Below, one piece after another: positions 34,300-42,462 of a stretch of DNA of 64,000 bases. Under the pieces are notes generated by a model that did not search any database, was not told the DNA's origin, and saw only the letters and a program-made list of their open reading frames with translations. Origin of the DNA: Cellulosimicrobium funkei. GTDB lineage: Bacteria > Actinomycetota > Actinomycetes > Actinomycetales > Cellulomonadaceae. Location: positions 1-64,000 of the forward strand of contig NZ_SOZH01000001.1 of NCBI RefSeq assembly GCF_004519295.1. Direction: 5' to 3'. Both the position numbers and the translations under genes were made by a program. How positions within the stretch are numbered: position 1 is the first letter of the stretch; every line of letters begins with the position of its first letter.

Positions 34300-35388
34300 A
34301 TGACCTCGCCCGCGACCGCCGCCACGACGGCCGACGTCCCCGGCGGCACGGCACCGGCCGACCGCGCCGACCGCCCGGCCGGGGTCGCCCGCACGAACGC
34401 GGGGCGCAGCCTCGGGCTCCTCGTCGCCCTCGCGGTCCTCGTGCTCGCGGTCGTGCTGAGCCTCGTCGTCGGCTCGAAGCCGGTCCCGCTCGGCACGGTC
34501 TGGGACGCCCTCACCGGCTACGACGGCTCGGGCGACCACGTGATCATCCGCGACCTGCGCCTCCCGCGGACGGTCGTCGGGCTGCTCGTCGGCACCGCGC
34601 TCGGCGTCTCGGGCGCCCTCATCCAGGCCATGACGCGCAACCCCCTGGCCGACCCGGGCATCCTCGGGGTCAACGCGGGCGCCGCGTTCGCCGTCGTGCT
34701 CGCCGTCGCGTTCCTCGGGCTCACCGACATCGGGTCGTTCATCTGGTTCGCGTTCGCGGGCGCCGTCGTCGCGACCGTCGCGGTGTACGCCATCGGGTCG
34801 CAGGGCCGCGGGGGAGCGACGCCCGTGCGGCTCACCCTCGCGGGCGTCGCGCTGGGCGCGGTGCTCGGCGGCGTCTCGCAGGGCATCACCCTGCTCGACC
34901 CGGCGGCGTTCGACCGCATGCGCTTCTGGGGCGCCGGCTCGCTCGCGGGCCGCACGATGGAGATGGCGGGGACGATCGCCCCGTTCGTCGTGATCGGGCT
35001 CGTCATCGCGCTCGTCGTCGCGCGCCCGCTCAACACCGTCGCGCTCGGCGACGACCTCGCGAGCTCGCTCGGCGCGCACGTCGGGCGCACGCGCGTGCTC
35101 GTCGGCGTCGCGGTCATGCTCCTGTGCGGCGCGGCGACGGCCGCGGCCGGGCCCATCGCGTTCGTCGGCCTCATGGTGCCGCACGTCGCGCGGTGGACGG
35201 TCGGCCCGGACCAGCGCTGGATCCTCCCGTACTCGGCGGTGCTCGCGCCCGTCCTGCTGCTCGTGTCCGACGTCGTCGGCCGCGTCGTCGTCATGCCGGG
35301 CGAGCTCCAGGTCGGGATCGTCACGGCGTTCGTCGGGGCCCCGGTCCTCATCGCGCTCGTGCGCCGCTCGAAGGCGAGCGGGCTGTGA
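34300..35388 (+). CDS. iron-siderophore ABC transporter permease (FecCD family), subunit 1
   Basis: A 362-residue inner-membrane permease with about ten helices. FecCD features are LRLPRTVVGLLVGTALGVSG, IQAMTRNPLADPGILGVNAG (the coupling-helix region) and AAGPIAFVGLMVPHVARW. ATG 34300 is chosen because the longer open frame, from 34237, would start inside the iron box. The N-terminal 35 residues are polar and variable. First gene of a four-gene operon, overlapping the second permease as GTGA. It forms a heterodimer with that subunit. Confidence 0.93.
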   Translation: MTSPATAATTADVPGGTAPADRADRPAGVARTNAGRSLGLLVALAVLVLAVVLSLVVGSKPVPLGTVWDALTGYDGSGDHVIIRDLRLPRTVVGLLVGTALGVSGALIQAMTRNPLADPGILGVNAGAAFAVVLAVAFLGLTDIGSFIWFAFAGAVVATVAVYAIGSQGRGGATPVRLTLAGVALGAVLGGVSQGITLLDPAAFDRMRFWGAGSLAGRTMEMAGTIAPFVVIGLVIALVVARPLNTVALGDDLASSLGAHVGRTRVLVGVAVMLLCGAATAAAGPIAFVGLMVPHVARWTVGPDQRWILPYSAVLAPVLLLVSDVVGRVVVMPGELQVGIVTAFVGAPVLIALVRRSKASGL

Positions 35389-36476
35389 GCGCCCCGGTGC
35401 AGGACCGTCTCCCCGCCGGGGCGCCCGGCCCGGACCGGCGCGTCGACTTCGGTCGTGCGACGCGCGTCGTGCGCGGCCGGGGCGTGAGCCTGCGGCTCGA
35501 CGTGCGCACGCTCGCGGTGTGCGGGGCGCTCCTGCTCGTCGCGCTGGCCGTCGGCGTGGTCGCGCTCACCACCGGCGACTACCCGCTCACCGTGCCGCAG
35601 GTGCTCCAGGCGCTCGTCGGCGCGGCCGACGGCCCGGTGCACATGGTCGTCGTCGAGTGGCGCCTCCCGCGCGCGCTCATGGCGCTCGTGCTCGGCGCGG
35701 CGCTCGGCGCGAGCGGCGCCATCTTCCAGTCGCTCACGCGCAACCCGCTCGGCAGCCCCGACGTCATCGGCTTCAACACGGGCGCGTACACCGGGGCGCT
35801 CGTCGTCATCATGCTGCTCGGCGGCGGGTACGTCGGCGTCGCGGCGGGCGCGCTCGTCGGCGGGATCGTCACCGCCGGGGTCGTGTACGTCCTCGCCTAC
35901 CGGCGCGGCGTGCAGGGGTTCCGCCTCATCATCGTCGGCATCGCGGTGTCCGCGATGCTCGCCTCCGCCAACCAGTGGCTCATCGTCAAGGCCGACCTCG
36001 AGACGGCGATGGCCGCCGCCATGTGGGGCGCGGGGTCGCTCAACGGCATGACGTGGGCGCAGGCGGTTCCCGCGTGCGTGCTCGCCGCGCTCCTGGCCCT
36101 GCCGCTCGTGTGGCTCGCCCCGCGCATGGGCCTGCTCGAGCTCGGGGACGACGCCGCGGCCGCCCTGGGCCTGCGCAGCGAGCGGGTGCGGCTCGCGCTC
36201 GTCGTGCTCGGCGTCGCGCTCACCGCGCTCGTCACCGCCGCGGCCGGCCCGATCGCGTTCGTCGCGCTCGCCGCGCCGCAGCTCGCGCGCCGCCTCACGG
36301 GCAGCGCGGGCGTACGCATCCTGCCCGCCGCGTGCATGGGCGCGGTGCTCCTCGCCGCGAGCGACCTCGTCGCGCAACGCGCGTTCGCCCCGACCCAGCT
36401 CCCCGTCGGCGTCGTCACCGTGAGCGTCGGCGGCGCCTACCTCGTCTGGCTCCTCGTCCGCGAGGCCCGCAAGTGA
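35385..36476 (+). CDS. iron-siderophore ABC transporter permease (FecCD family), subunit 2
   Basis: A 363-residue partner permease, about ten helices. Family motifs are WRLPRALMALVLGAALGASG, IFQSLTRNPLGSPDVIGFNT, VLAYRRGVQGFRLIIVGIAV and AAGPIAFVALAAPQLARRL. Its N-terminal 40 residues are a charged cytoplasmic extension containing RVVRGRGVSLRLD. GTG overlaps the stop of subunit 1 (GTGA). It is similar enough in plan to subunit 1 to be an ancient duplicate, as usual for this family. Confidence 0.93.
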   Translation: MSAPVQDRLPAGAPGPDRRVDFGRATRVVRGRGVSLRLDVRTLAVCGALLLVALAVGVVALTTGDYPLTVPQVLQALVGAADGPVHMVVVEWRLPRALMALVLGAALGASGAIFQSLTRNPLGSPDVIGFNTGAYTGALVVIMLLGGGYVGVAAGALVGGIVTAGVVYVLAYRRGVQGFRLIIVGIAVSAMLASANQWLIVKADLETAMAAAMWGAGSLNGMTWAQAVPACVLAALLALPLVWLAPRMGLLELGDDAAAALGLRSERVRLALVVLGVALTALVTAAAGPIAFVALAAPQLARRLTGSAGVRILPAACMGAVLLAASDLVAQRAFAPTQLPVGVVTVSVGGAYLVWLLVREARK

Positions 36477-36505
36477 CCCCGACCCCGCAGACCGGAAGGA
36501 CCCCG

Positions 36506-37384
36506 GTGGCACCCACCCAGCTCGCGGACGCCCCGCACGACGCGGCCGCGCCCGCCGCGCCCGGCTCCGCCGACCGCCCCGCGGCCCCCTCGACCGACCG
36601 CCTGCACGCCGACGGCATCACCGTCGGCTACGACGACCGCGTCATCTCCTCGGGGCTCGACGTGACGATCCCCGACGGCTCGTTCACGGTGATCGTCGGG
36701 CCGAACGCGTGCGGCAAGTCGACGCTGCTGCGAGCCCTGTCGCGCCTCCTCAAGCCGTCGCAGGGCGAGGTCGTGCTCGACGGCCGCTCCATCTCGTCCA
36801 TCCCCGCGAAGGAGGTCGCGCGCCGCCTCGGCCTCCTGCCGCAGTCGTCGGTCGCGCCCGAGGGGATCACCGTCGCGGACCTCGTCGCGCGCGGGCGCTA
36901 CCCCCACCAGAAGCTCCTGCGCCAGTGGTCGCGCGAGGACGAGGCGGCCGTGGTCGCCGCGCTCGCCGCGACCGGCACGACCGACCTGTCGGGCCGCCTC
37001 GTCGACGAGCTGTCCGGCGGTCAGCGCCAGCGCGTGTGGGTCGCGATGGTCCTCGCGCAGGAGACGCCCCTCCTCCTGCTCGACGAGCCGACGACGTTCC
37101 TCGACATCGCCCACCAGATCGAGCTGCTCGAGCTGTGCGCCGACCTCAACCGGGACCGCGGGCACACGCTCGTCGCCGTCCTGCACGACCTCAACCACGC
37201 GTGCCGCTACGCGACCCACCTCATCGCCATGAAGGACGGCGCGATCGTCGCCGAGGGCGCGCCGGGCGAGGTCGTCACGGCCGAGCTCGTCGAGGACGTG
37301 TTCGGCCTCCCGTGCCGCATCATCGCCGACCCCGTGACGGGCACCCCGCTCGTCGTGCCCGAGGGCCGGCCCCGCCGCGCCTGA
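36506..37384 (+). CDS. iron-siderophore ABC transporter ATP-binding protein (FepC type)
   Basis: A 292-residue ATPase energising the two permeases. Walker A is GPNACGKST, the Q loop is in LGLLPQSS, the signature is LSGGQRQRVWVAM, Walker B is LLLLDEPTTFLD, and the switch His is in VLHDLNHAC. GTG 36506 is favoured because GGAAGGA lies five bases upstream. A GTG at 36473 overlapping the previous stop would add 11 residues and cannot be excluded. A 30-residue Ala/Pro stretch precedes the ATPase fold. A hairpin separates it from the binding protein. Confidence 0.94.
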   Translation: MAPTQLADAPHDAAAPAAPGSADRPAAPSTDRLHADGITVGYDDRVISSGLDVTIPDGSFTVIVGPNACGKSTLLRALSRLLKPSQGEVVLDGRSISSIPAKEVARRLGLLPQSSVAPEGITVADLVARGRYPHQKLLRQWSREDEAAVVAALAATGTTDLSGRLVDELSGGQRQRVWVAMVLAQETPLLLLDEPTTFLDIAHQIELLELCADLNRDRGHTLVAVLHDLNHACRYATHLIAMKDGAIVAEGAPGEVVTAELVEDVFGLPCRIIADPVTGTPLVVPEGRPRRA

Positions 37385-37399
37385 CGCGGCCCCGTTCTC

Positions 37400-37425
37400 C
37401 CGGTCGGACCACCCCGCCCGACCGG
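37400..37425 (+). terminator. intra-operon hairpin before the binding-protein gene
   Basis: CCGGTCGG (37400-37407) and CCGACCGG (37418-37425) pair perfectly around a ten-base loop, 16 bases after the ATPase stop. In importer operons such a stem often attenuates read-through or protects an mRNA end, giving unequal amounts of binding protein and ATPase. Confidence 0.5.
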
Positions 37426-37475
37426 CCCCCCACCGTCCTGCGCTCGCCCGCACCGCCTCGTCGGAGGAGCACCGC

Positions 37476-38531
37476 ATGACCCGCACGACCCGTCCCTCGT
37501 CCACCCTGCCCGGCGCGCCCCGTGCGCGGCGCCGGCCCGCGCGCGCGGTCGCGGCGGCCACGCTCGCGCTCGGTCTCACGGCCGTCGTCGCGGCGTGCTC
37601 CCCGGGCACCGACGCGGGCTCCGACGGCGCCGGGGACGACCAGCCGTCCGCGAGCGCCGACGGCTGGTCGTGGACGTCCTCGGGCCACGGCACGACGTAC
37701 GAGCTCGACGAGGCGCCGGACCGCCTCGTCGTCGACGGCTACTCGGCCGCCGCGCTGTGGGACTACGGCGTGCGGCCCGACGGCGTGTTCGGGTACGGCT
37801 TCTCGGACACCGGGGCGCTGTCGATCGGCAACGCGCAGGTCGACGAGATGGAGGTCGTCGGCACCGACGCCGAGCTCAACCTGGAGAAGCTGCTCGCGCT
37901 CGACCCCGACCTCGTGATCGGGTTCGGCACGGAGGACGGCACGGCGTGGCGGTGGTGGGACGAGAAGATCACCGAGGAGGCGACCGCCGTCGCGCCGTTC
38001 GTCGGGATGAAGTTCTCCGGCCGGCCCGTCGTCGAGGTCATCGAGGACTACGCGTCGCTCGCGGAGGCGCTCGGCGGCGACGCGGACACCCCGGAGGTCG
38101 CGGAGGCGCGCGCCGCGTTCGACGAGCGCCTCGACACCCTGCGGGCGATCGCCGCGGAGAAGCCGCTGACGATCCTGCCGCTCAACGGGGCCGAGGAGCT
38201 GTGGGTCGGGCAGCGGACCCTGGGCCAGCTCGCGCTGCTGGAGGAGCTGGGCTTCACGATCGGCGGCCCGCAGGACCAGCAGGCCTGGGCGGAGCTGAGC
38301 TGGGAGCGCGTGCCGGACTACCCGGCGGACGTCGTGCTCAGCTACACCGGCTCCGACGAGGCCATGGCGGCGAACCCCGTGTACGCAGGCCTGCCCGCGG
38401 TCCAGGCGGGGCAGGTCGTGGGCTGGGACGACAAGCGTCCGTTCACGTGGGCGAGCTACGTCGAGTGGTTCGACGAGCTCATCGCGGTGCTCGACGGCGC
38501 CGAGGTCGTCTCGGGGCCGCCCGCGTCCTGA
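37476..38531 (+). CDS. siderophore-binding lipoprotein (FecB/FhuD-like)
   Basis: A 351-residue secreted lipoprotein. A basic start (TRPSSTLPGAPRARRRPAR) and a hydrophobic core lead to the lipobox VVAAC, with the lipidated Cys at 41. The mature protein has two lobes joined by a long helix: lobe 1 begins APDRLVVDGYSAAALWDYGV and includes LNLEKLLALDPDLVIGFG; lobe 2 contains LTILPLNGAEELWVGQ. This is the class III binding-protein fold for ferric siderophores. CGGAGGAGC before the ATG is a good ribosome site. Its last 76 bases overlap the convergent gene at 38456. Confidence 0.92.
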   Translation: MTRTTRPSSTLPGAPRARRRPARAVAAATLALGLTAVVAACSPGTDAGSDGAGDDQPSASADGWSWTSSGHGTTYELDEAPDRLVVDGYSAAALWDYGVRPDGVFGYGFSDTGALSIGNAQVDEMEVVGTDAELNLEKLLALDPDLVIGFGTEDGTAWRWWDEKITEEATAVAPFVGMKFSGRPVVEVIEDYASLAEALGGDADTPEVAEARAAFDERLDTLRAIAAEKPLTILPLNGAEELWVGQRTLGQLALLEELGFTIGGPQDQQAWAELSWERVPDYPADVVLSYTGSDEAMAANPVYAGLPAVQAGQVVGWDDKRPFTWASYVEWFDELIAVLDGAEVVSGPPAS

Positions 38532-39538
38532 CCGTCCCACCAGTCGAGGACGACGGTCGCGTGGTACGTGAGCCAGCGCGACGGCTCGCCCGCGGGGGCG
38601 TCGACCTCGAACCACACGCGGCCCGGGTGCCGCCGGCCCTGGAGCCAGGTGCCGTCCGGGCACCGCGCGCGGCGGACGTGCTCGACCGCGTCCGCCGCGC
38701 GCGGGTCCGGCGGCGTGCCGTCGAGCAGCGACGCGGCGCGCAGGTAGACCAGCGCGTTGAGCACGCTGTAGTACCAGCGGAACGGGTAGGCGAGGCGGAA
38801 CGCCCAGTCCCCGACGGGCTCGCCGGTGCCGAGCCGGCGGAACAGGCCGCGGCGGAGCAGGTACTCCTCGCCGGCGCGGCGCGCGGCGCGCAGCTCGTCC
38901 GTGGCCCCCGCGTGCTCCTGGTAGGCGAGGAGGCCCTTGAGCGCGTTGAGCGTCGAGTGGTACGACGACACGGTCGCGCCCTCGACCCACGCGCAGTTCC
39001 ACCCGCCGTCGGGCAGCCGACCGTCGAGGACGGTGCGGAGCAGCCCCGTCACGTCGACGCCGAGCCACGCGCCCGCGGCGAGCGTGTACCCGTTGATGCA
39101 CCAGTCGACCTCGCCGCCCCAGTAGGGCAGGTCGTCGTACTCCCAGCGGCAGTGCTCGGCCAGCAGCTCGGGCGTGCGGCGCGCGCGGAGCACCTCGGGG
39201 TCGAGACCCCACTCGCGCAGCGCGACGAGCGACCAGGTGGTCGCGGTCCAGGGCTGGCCCTCCTCGGGCCTGCCCTCGGCGTCCGGCGGGGCCGCGCCGT
39301 CCCCCCCGACGTCCGCGGGGAAGTACGCGCCGCCCGCCCACTGCCCGTCCGGGTCCTGGTGGCCGAGGAGCCGGGCGCCGAAGCCCTCGGTCGCGACGCG
39401 CGCCCGCGTCGCCCGCCACACGGAGGGCGGGGCGTGCACGACGTCGCGCTCCACCTGCCAGCGCAGCGCCGGGTCGGCGTCGAGGAGCCAGCCGACGACG
39501 TCGCCGTCGACCGGCCCGCCGGACGGTCGGTCGGCCAT
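38456..39538 (-). CDS. squalene-cyclase / prenyltransferase-like alpha-barrel protein
   Basis: A 360-residue protein built of alpha-helical barrel repeats. Terpenoid-cyclase-like QW features are present: HQDPDGQWAGGAYF, LPDGGWNCAWVEGATVSSYH, CPDGTWLQGRRHPGRVWFEV, WYYSVLNALVYLRAA. The DXDD motif of true squalene-hopene cyclases is not seen, so cyclase activity is doubtful; these single-domain relatives are uncharacterised. The last 25 residues (GGPETTSAPSSTAMSSSNHS) are encoded in the overlap with the siderophore-binding gene and look non-conserved. Confidence 0.75.
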   Translation of the reverse strand: MADRPSGGPVDGDVVGWLLDADPALRWQVERDVVHAPPSVWRATRARVATEGFGARLLGHQDPDGQWAGGAYFPADVGGDGAAPPDAEGRPEEGQPWTATTWSLVALREWGLDPEVLRARRTPELLAEHCRWEYDDLPYWGGEVDWCINGYTLAAGAWLGVDVTGLLRTVLDGRLPDGGWNCAWVEGATVSSYHSTLNALKGLLAYQEHAGATDELRAARRAGEEYLLRRGLFRRLGTGEPVGDWAFRLAYPFRWYYSVLNALVYLRAASLLDGTPPDPRAADAVEHVRRARCPDGTWLQGRRHPGRVWFEVDAPAGEPSRWLTYHATVVLDWWDGQDAGGPETTSAPSSTAMSSSNHST

Positions 39539-39577
39539 CCCGTCACGCTACCCCCGGGGACGGCCGACCGCCGTCGG

Positions 39578-40954
39578 TCAGACGAAGCCGAACACGGGCG
39601 GGAACACGAGGGCGACGACCGCCGCCCACGCCGCGTAGACGGGGAGGAAGCGCGTCTGCCACGCGACGAGGTCGGCGAACGGCCGACGCCCGCGGAGGAA
39701 CGCCGTCGCGAGCACGGCCGACCACGCGAGGTGGACGAGCAGGAGGAGGTTGAGCCCGAGCGCCGCCGCCTTGTTGGGGCTCACGCCGAACTCGGCGATG
39801 CGCGTGAGCATCGCGGTGAGCGCGACGGCGTCGACGGCGAGCGCCGCGCCGACGAGGACCACCAGGAGCCCGTCGAAGAACGACCCGGGCGCGAGCGGGT
39901 CGCGGGCCGAGACGGAGTAGAGGAGCAGGCACAGGACGAGCACGAGGATCGCGTCCATGAGGATGAGCAGCTCGCGGTCGACCGCCGCGAGGTTCCCCGC
40001 GGTCGCGAGGACGACGAACGCGGCGAGGAGCATGACGAGCGTCAGGGGCGTGAACACGCGCGTGAGCACGGGCGCGATGTTCTCGACGACGTTCTGCTTG
40101 GCCTCGACGAGCCAGGCGGCCACGATGAGCGCCGCCGGGACGCACAGGGTGAGGATCCAGGTGTCGAGGTAGGGCTCGAGGTCGACGCCGGCGAGCGAGA
40201 AGACCCCGATCGTCAGGCCGAGCAGCACCCCGCCCCCGAGCGCGATGAGCGTGTAGTACACGGCGAGCTCGCCCGTGAACCGCACGAAGTCCATGCGGCG
40301 CGCGTCCGAGCGCCACCGCCCGCCCACGTAGGCGAGCCCGACGACGGACCACAGCGTCACCGGGGCGGCGAGCGCCGCGAGGACGAACGTCGCGTCCGTG
40401 GGCGCGAACGGGTACACGTTGAGCACGACGCCCAGCACGACGAACGGCACGACGAGCGCGCCGACGACACGCAGCGTGACCTGGCGCTTCCACGCGAGGT
40501 AGGCCGTGAGGAACGGCAGCACGAGGAGCCCGACGTTGAGGCCGACCGTCTCCCAGGGCAGGAGCACGATCGCGATCTTGACCGTGACGCCCACCGCGAC
40601 GGCGAGCCCGAGCACCACCGCGAGCTCGCGCCACGAGCGGGTGCGGCCGGCCTGCTGGCCCACGAGGACGAGCTGCTTCCACAGGCGCTCGGAGTGCTCC
40701 TGCGCGAACTCGCGCGACAGGTCGTCGAGCGTGCCCATGCGCTTCACGGCGACGAGGAACGCCTCGTCGTCGTCGAGGCCCGTCGCGCGCAGGTCCTCGA
40801 CCCGCTCGCGCAGGTGGTCCTCCATCTCGTCGACGTCCGCCGCGGAGATCGCCTCCCGGCGCCGGACGTACCCGCGCCACTGGTCGATCTGCGCCTCGAG
40901 CGCGGCGTGCGGGCCGGGGCTCGCGGCGCCGGCCGGCGCGGTCGAGGCGCCCAT
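39578..40954 (-). CDS. permease-prefix-domain membrane protein
   Basis: A 458-residue protein. The N-terminal 95 residues form a soluble helical domain: QIDQWRGYVRRREAISAADV then DEMEDHLRERVEDLRATGLD, with DEAFLVAVKRMG. This is the 'permease prefix domain 1' found before ABC-permease-like regions. About ten hydrophobic helices follow (from VLGLAVAVGVTVKIAIVLLP to FLPVYAAWAAVVALVFPPVF). Such proteins almost always sit beside a PadR regulator, as here, where its ATG overlaps the PadR stop (TGATG). Transport or sensing of membrane stress is suspected, not known. Confidence 0.85.
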   Translation of the reverse strand: MGASTAPAGAASPGPHAALEAQIDQWRGYVRRREAISAADVDEMEDHLRERVEDLRATGLDDDEAFLVAVKRMGTLDDLSREFAQEHSERLWKQLVLVGQQAGRTRSWRELAVVLGLAVAVGVTVKIAIVLLPWETVGLNVGLLVLPFLTAYLAWKRQVTLRVVGALVVPFVVLGVVLNVYPFAPTDATFVLAALAAPVTLWSVVGLAYVGGRWRSDARRMDFVRFTGELAVYYTLIALGGGVLLGLTIGVFSLAGVDLEPYLDTWILTLCVPAALIVAAWLVEAKQNVVENIAPVLTRVFTPLTLVMLLAAFVVLATAGNLAAVDRELLILMDAILVLVLCLLLYSVSARDPLAPGSFFDGLLVVLVGAALAVDAVALTAMLTRIAEFGVSPNKAAALGLNLLLLVHLAWSAVLATAFLRGRRPFADLVAWQTRFLPVYAAWAAVVALVFPPVFGFV

Positions 40955-41328
40955 CAGGCCCACCCCTCCGCGACGCGCGGCGGGCTCTGCAGCCCGTCCT
41001 GGGCGGAGCGCCACACCTCCTGCAGCGCGTGCGCGACGACGTCCCACTGAGCCTGGCGCTCGACGAGCGCCTCGCGCCCCGCGGCCGTGATCGCGTAGTG
41101 CTTGCGGCGCCGGCCGACGTCGGACGTGCCCCATGACGCCTCGACGAGGCCGAGGCGCTCCAGCCGGTGCAGCAGCGGGTAGAGCATGCCGTCGGTCCAC
41201 TGCATCCGGCCGCCCGAGAGCTCGTCCACGCGCTTGAGGATCGCGTAGCCGTAGGACTCGCCGTCGGCGAGGATCCCGAGCACGAGCGGGGTGGCCGAGG
41301 CAGCCACGAGGTCCTTCTCGATACGCAT
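40954..41328 (-). CDS. PadR-family transcriptional regulator
   Basis: A 124-residue winged-helix regulator. The PadR N-domain is complete: LVLGILADGESYGYAILKRV, MQWTDGMLYPLLHRLERLGL, and WGTSDVGRRRKHYAITAAGR (the wing), followed by a short dimerisation helix. ATG (MRIEKDLVAAS) lies just before a cluster of CCTAG/CTAGG dyads likely to be its operator. The partner membrane protein is translated by stop-start overlap, so the pair is autoregulated as a unit. Confidence 0.93.
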   Translation of the reverse strand: MRIEKDLVAASATPLVLGILADGESYGYAILKRVDELSGGRMQWTDGMLYPLLHRLERLGLVEASWGTSDVGRRRKHYAITAAGREALVERQAQWDVVAHALQEVWRSAQDGLQSPPRVAEGWA

Positions 41329-41340
41329 AACGCTCCTATG

Positions 41341-41380
41341 CCTAGTTGTTCTAGGGGTTACGACCCTAGCAGATCTAGGG
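41341..41380. promoter_or_regulatory. nested CTAG dyads, probable PadR operator
   Basis: Within 40 bases lie CCTAG-TTGTT-CTAGG, CTAGGG-GTTACGA-CCCTAG and CCCTAG-CAGAT-CTAGGG, each sharing half-sites with the next. CTAG is rare in this GC-rich DNA, so three overlapping dyads directly upstream of padR are striking and suggest cooperative binding by two or three PadR dimers. Confidence 0.75.
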
Positions 41381-41418
41381 TTGGCCTCGGCGGGCGTTCC
41401 CGGCGCTACCGTGGCGCG

Positions 41419-41867
41419 ATGGACGCCGCGACCCACGCCCGCCTCGTGCGAGCCCACCTCGACGCCGCGGCGCCGGAGGCCGTGCGCCGCCTGCGCGCCG
41501 TCGTCGACGCGCTCCCGGACCGCGCGGAGGAGATCGTCGTCACGGTCTTCCCCGACCAGGACGGCGAGGGCACGTTCGACGTCGTCGTGTCGCTCGACGG
41601 CCCCGACGCCGCCGTGCTCGACCGCGCGATCGCGCCGCACCGCACGCTGTTCGAGGTCGTGCACGCGAGGACGGCCCCGTCCCGGACGTGCCGCTCGTCG
41701 CACCCGGCCGCGAGCCGCACGACGCGCGCGACGTCGTCGTCGACACCGCCGCCGACTGGGTCGTGGAGGTGCGGGACGCCGCAGCGCGCGGCAGGTCGCG
41801 CGTGCCGGGCGTGGTGGACGGGCACGACGGCCACGGCACCTCCGTGCCGCGCGCGCTCGCGCCATGA
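41419..41867 (+). pseudogene. small unidentified gene broken by a one-base deletion
   Basis: From ATG 41419 (MDAATHARLVRAHLDAAAPE) the frame encodes a convincing alpha/beta start up to LFEVVHA near 41664. There the protein turns into Ser/Arg-rich nonsense, while the frame beginning at 41667 continues as EDGPVPDVPLVAPGREPHDA, DVVVDTAADWVVEVRDAAAR and GHDGHGTSVPRALAP to a TGA at 41865. Adding one base at 41665-41667 restores a single protein of about 149 residues. No family assigned with certainty. It is either a true lesion or a sequencing error. Confidence 0.7.
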
Positions 41868-41952
41868 GCGCGGGAGCCAGGCCACGCGTGGTCGCCGGGG
41901 GCGACACCCGGAGGCGCCGCCCAGAGGAAGAGCACGGGCCGGGAATGCGAAA

Positions 41953-41981
41953 GTCCCGGTCAGGGACGACCTGACCGGGAC
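41953..41981 (-). terminator. intrinsic terminator of tRNA-Leu
   Basis: GTCCCGGTCAG (41953-41963) pairs perfectly with CTGACCGGGAC (41971-41981) around a seven-base loop. On the minus strand the stem is followed by TTTCGCATTC, so it sits about ten bases after the tRNA 3' end with a short T run. Confidence 0.85.
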
Positions 41982-41990
41982 CTCGTCACG

Positions 41991-42074
41991 TGCGCGAGGG
42001 GGGAGTTGAACCCCCACGCCCTTTCGGGCACACGGACCTGAACCGTGCGCGTCTGCCTATTCCGCCACTCGCGC
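41991..42074 (-). tRNA. tRNA-Leu(CAG)
   Basis: The 84-nt gene has acceptor GCGCGAG pairing with CTCGCGC, the D arm GTGGCGGAATAGGCAGAC, and anticodon stem CACGG/CCGTG around the loop TTCAGGT with anticodon CAG. It has a long class II variable arm (TGCCCGAAAGGGCGT) and a T arm with GGGGGTTCAACTCCCCC. CCA is not encoded. The long variable arm and CAG anticodon identify a leucine tRNA reading CUG, the favoured codon in this genome. An intrinsic terminator follows. Confidence 0.95.
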
Positions 42075-42462
42075 GTGCCGCAGAAGACTAGCACGGCGCG
42101 GGCGACCGACCGGCACCGCGCCGTCCTGCGTGACGCCCGCCACCCGGACGCACCGCGGCGTGGCCCCGTCGCCGACCACGACCTTCGTCGCCCTCGAGCA
42201 CGTCGTCGCTCCCGGGAAGAGCGGCGAGACGACGGCAACCTCGTGCTCGGCGGGGGAGCGGACGCCCGACGTTCACACGCTCCGCCACGAAAGCGCCACA
42301 TCCGTCCGGTAATCGTCCGACGAAACGGGCCTGCTGGTCCGACGCGATCGATACGATCTAGGTAGTCTGCCCGGACGCGGGTGCGCGGGGGGCCACCGGG
42401 GAAGCAGACGAGATCCGCGCGGCGCGAGCCGCGGCACGAGCGAGCACGAGGGAGGAGGTGGC
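42075..42462 (+). other. 388-bp leader region upstream of fhaA, no gene seen
   Basis: No convincing coding frame on either strand. The final 100 bases are relatively A/T rich near ATCGATACGATCTAGG and probably contain the promoter of the fhaA-to-pknA operon (TACGAT near 42353 could be a -10). The long gap between tRNA and operon leaves room for regulation that cannot be identified by eye. Confidence 0.4.

Noticed and set aside
37595-41050. 1151-codon plus-strand open frame
   Set aside because: It runs through the coding regions of four recognisable genes and is Arg/Glu/His-rich with no fold.
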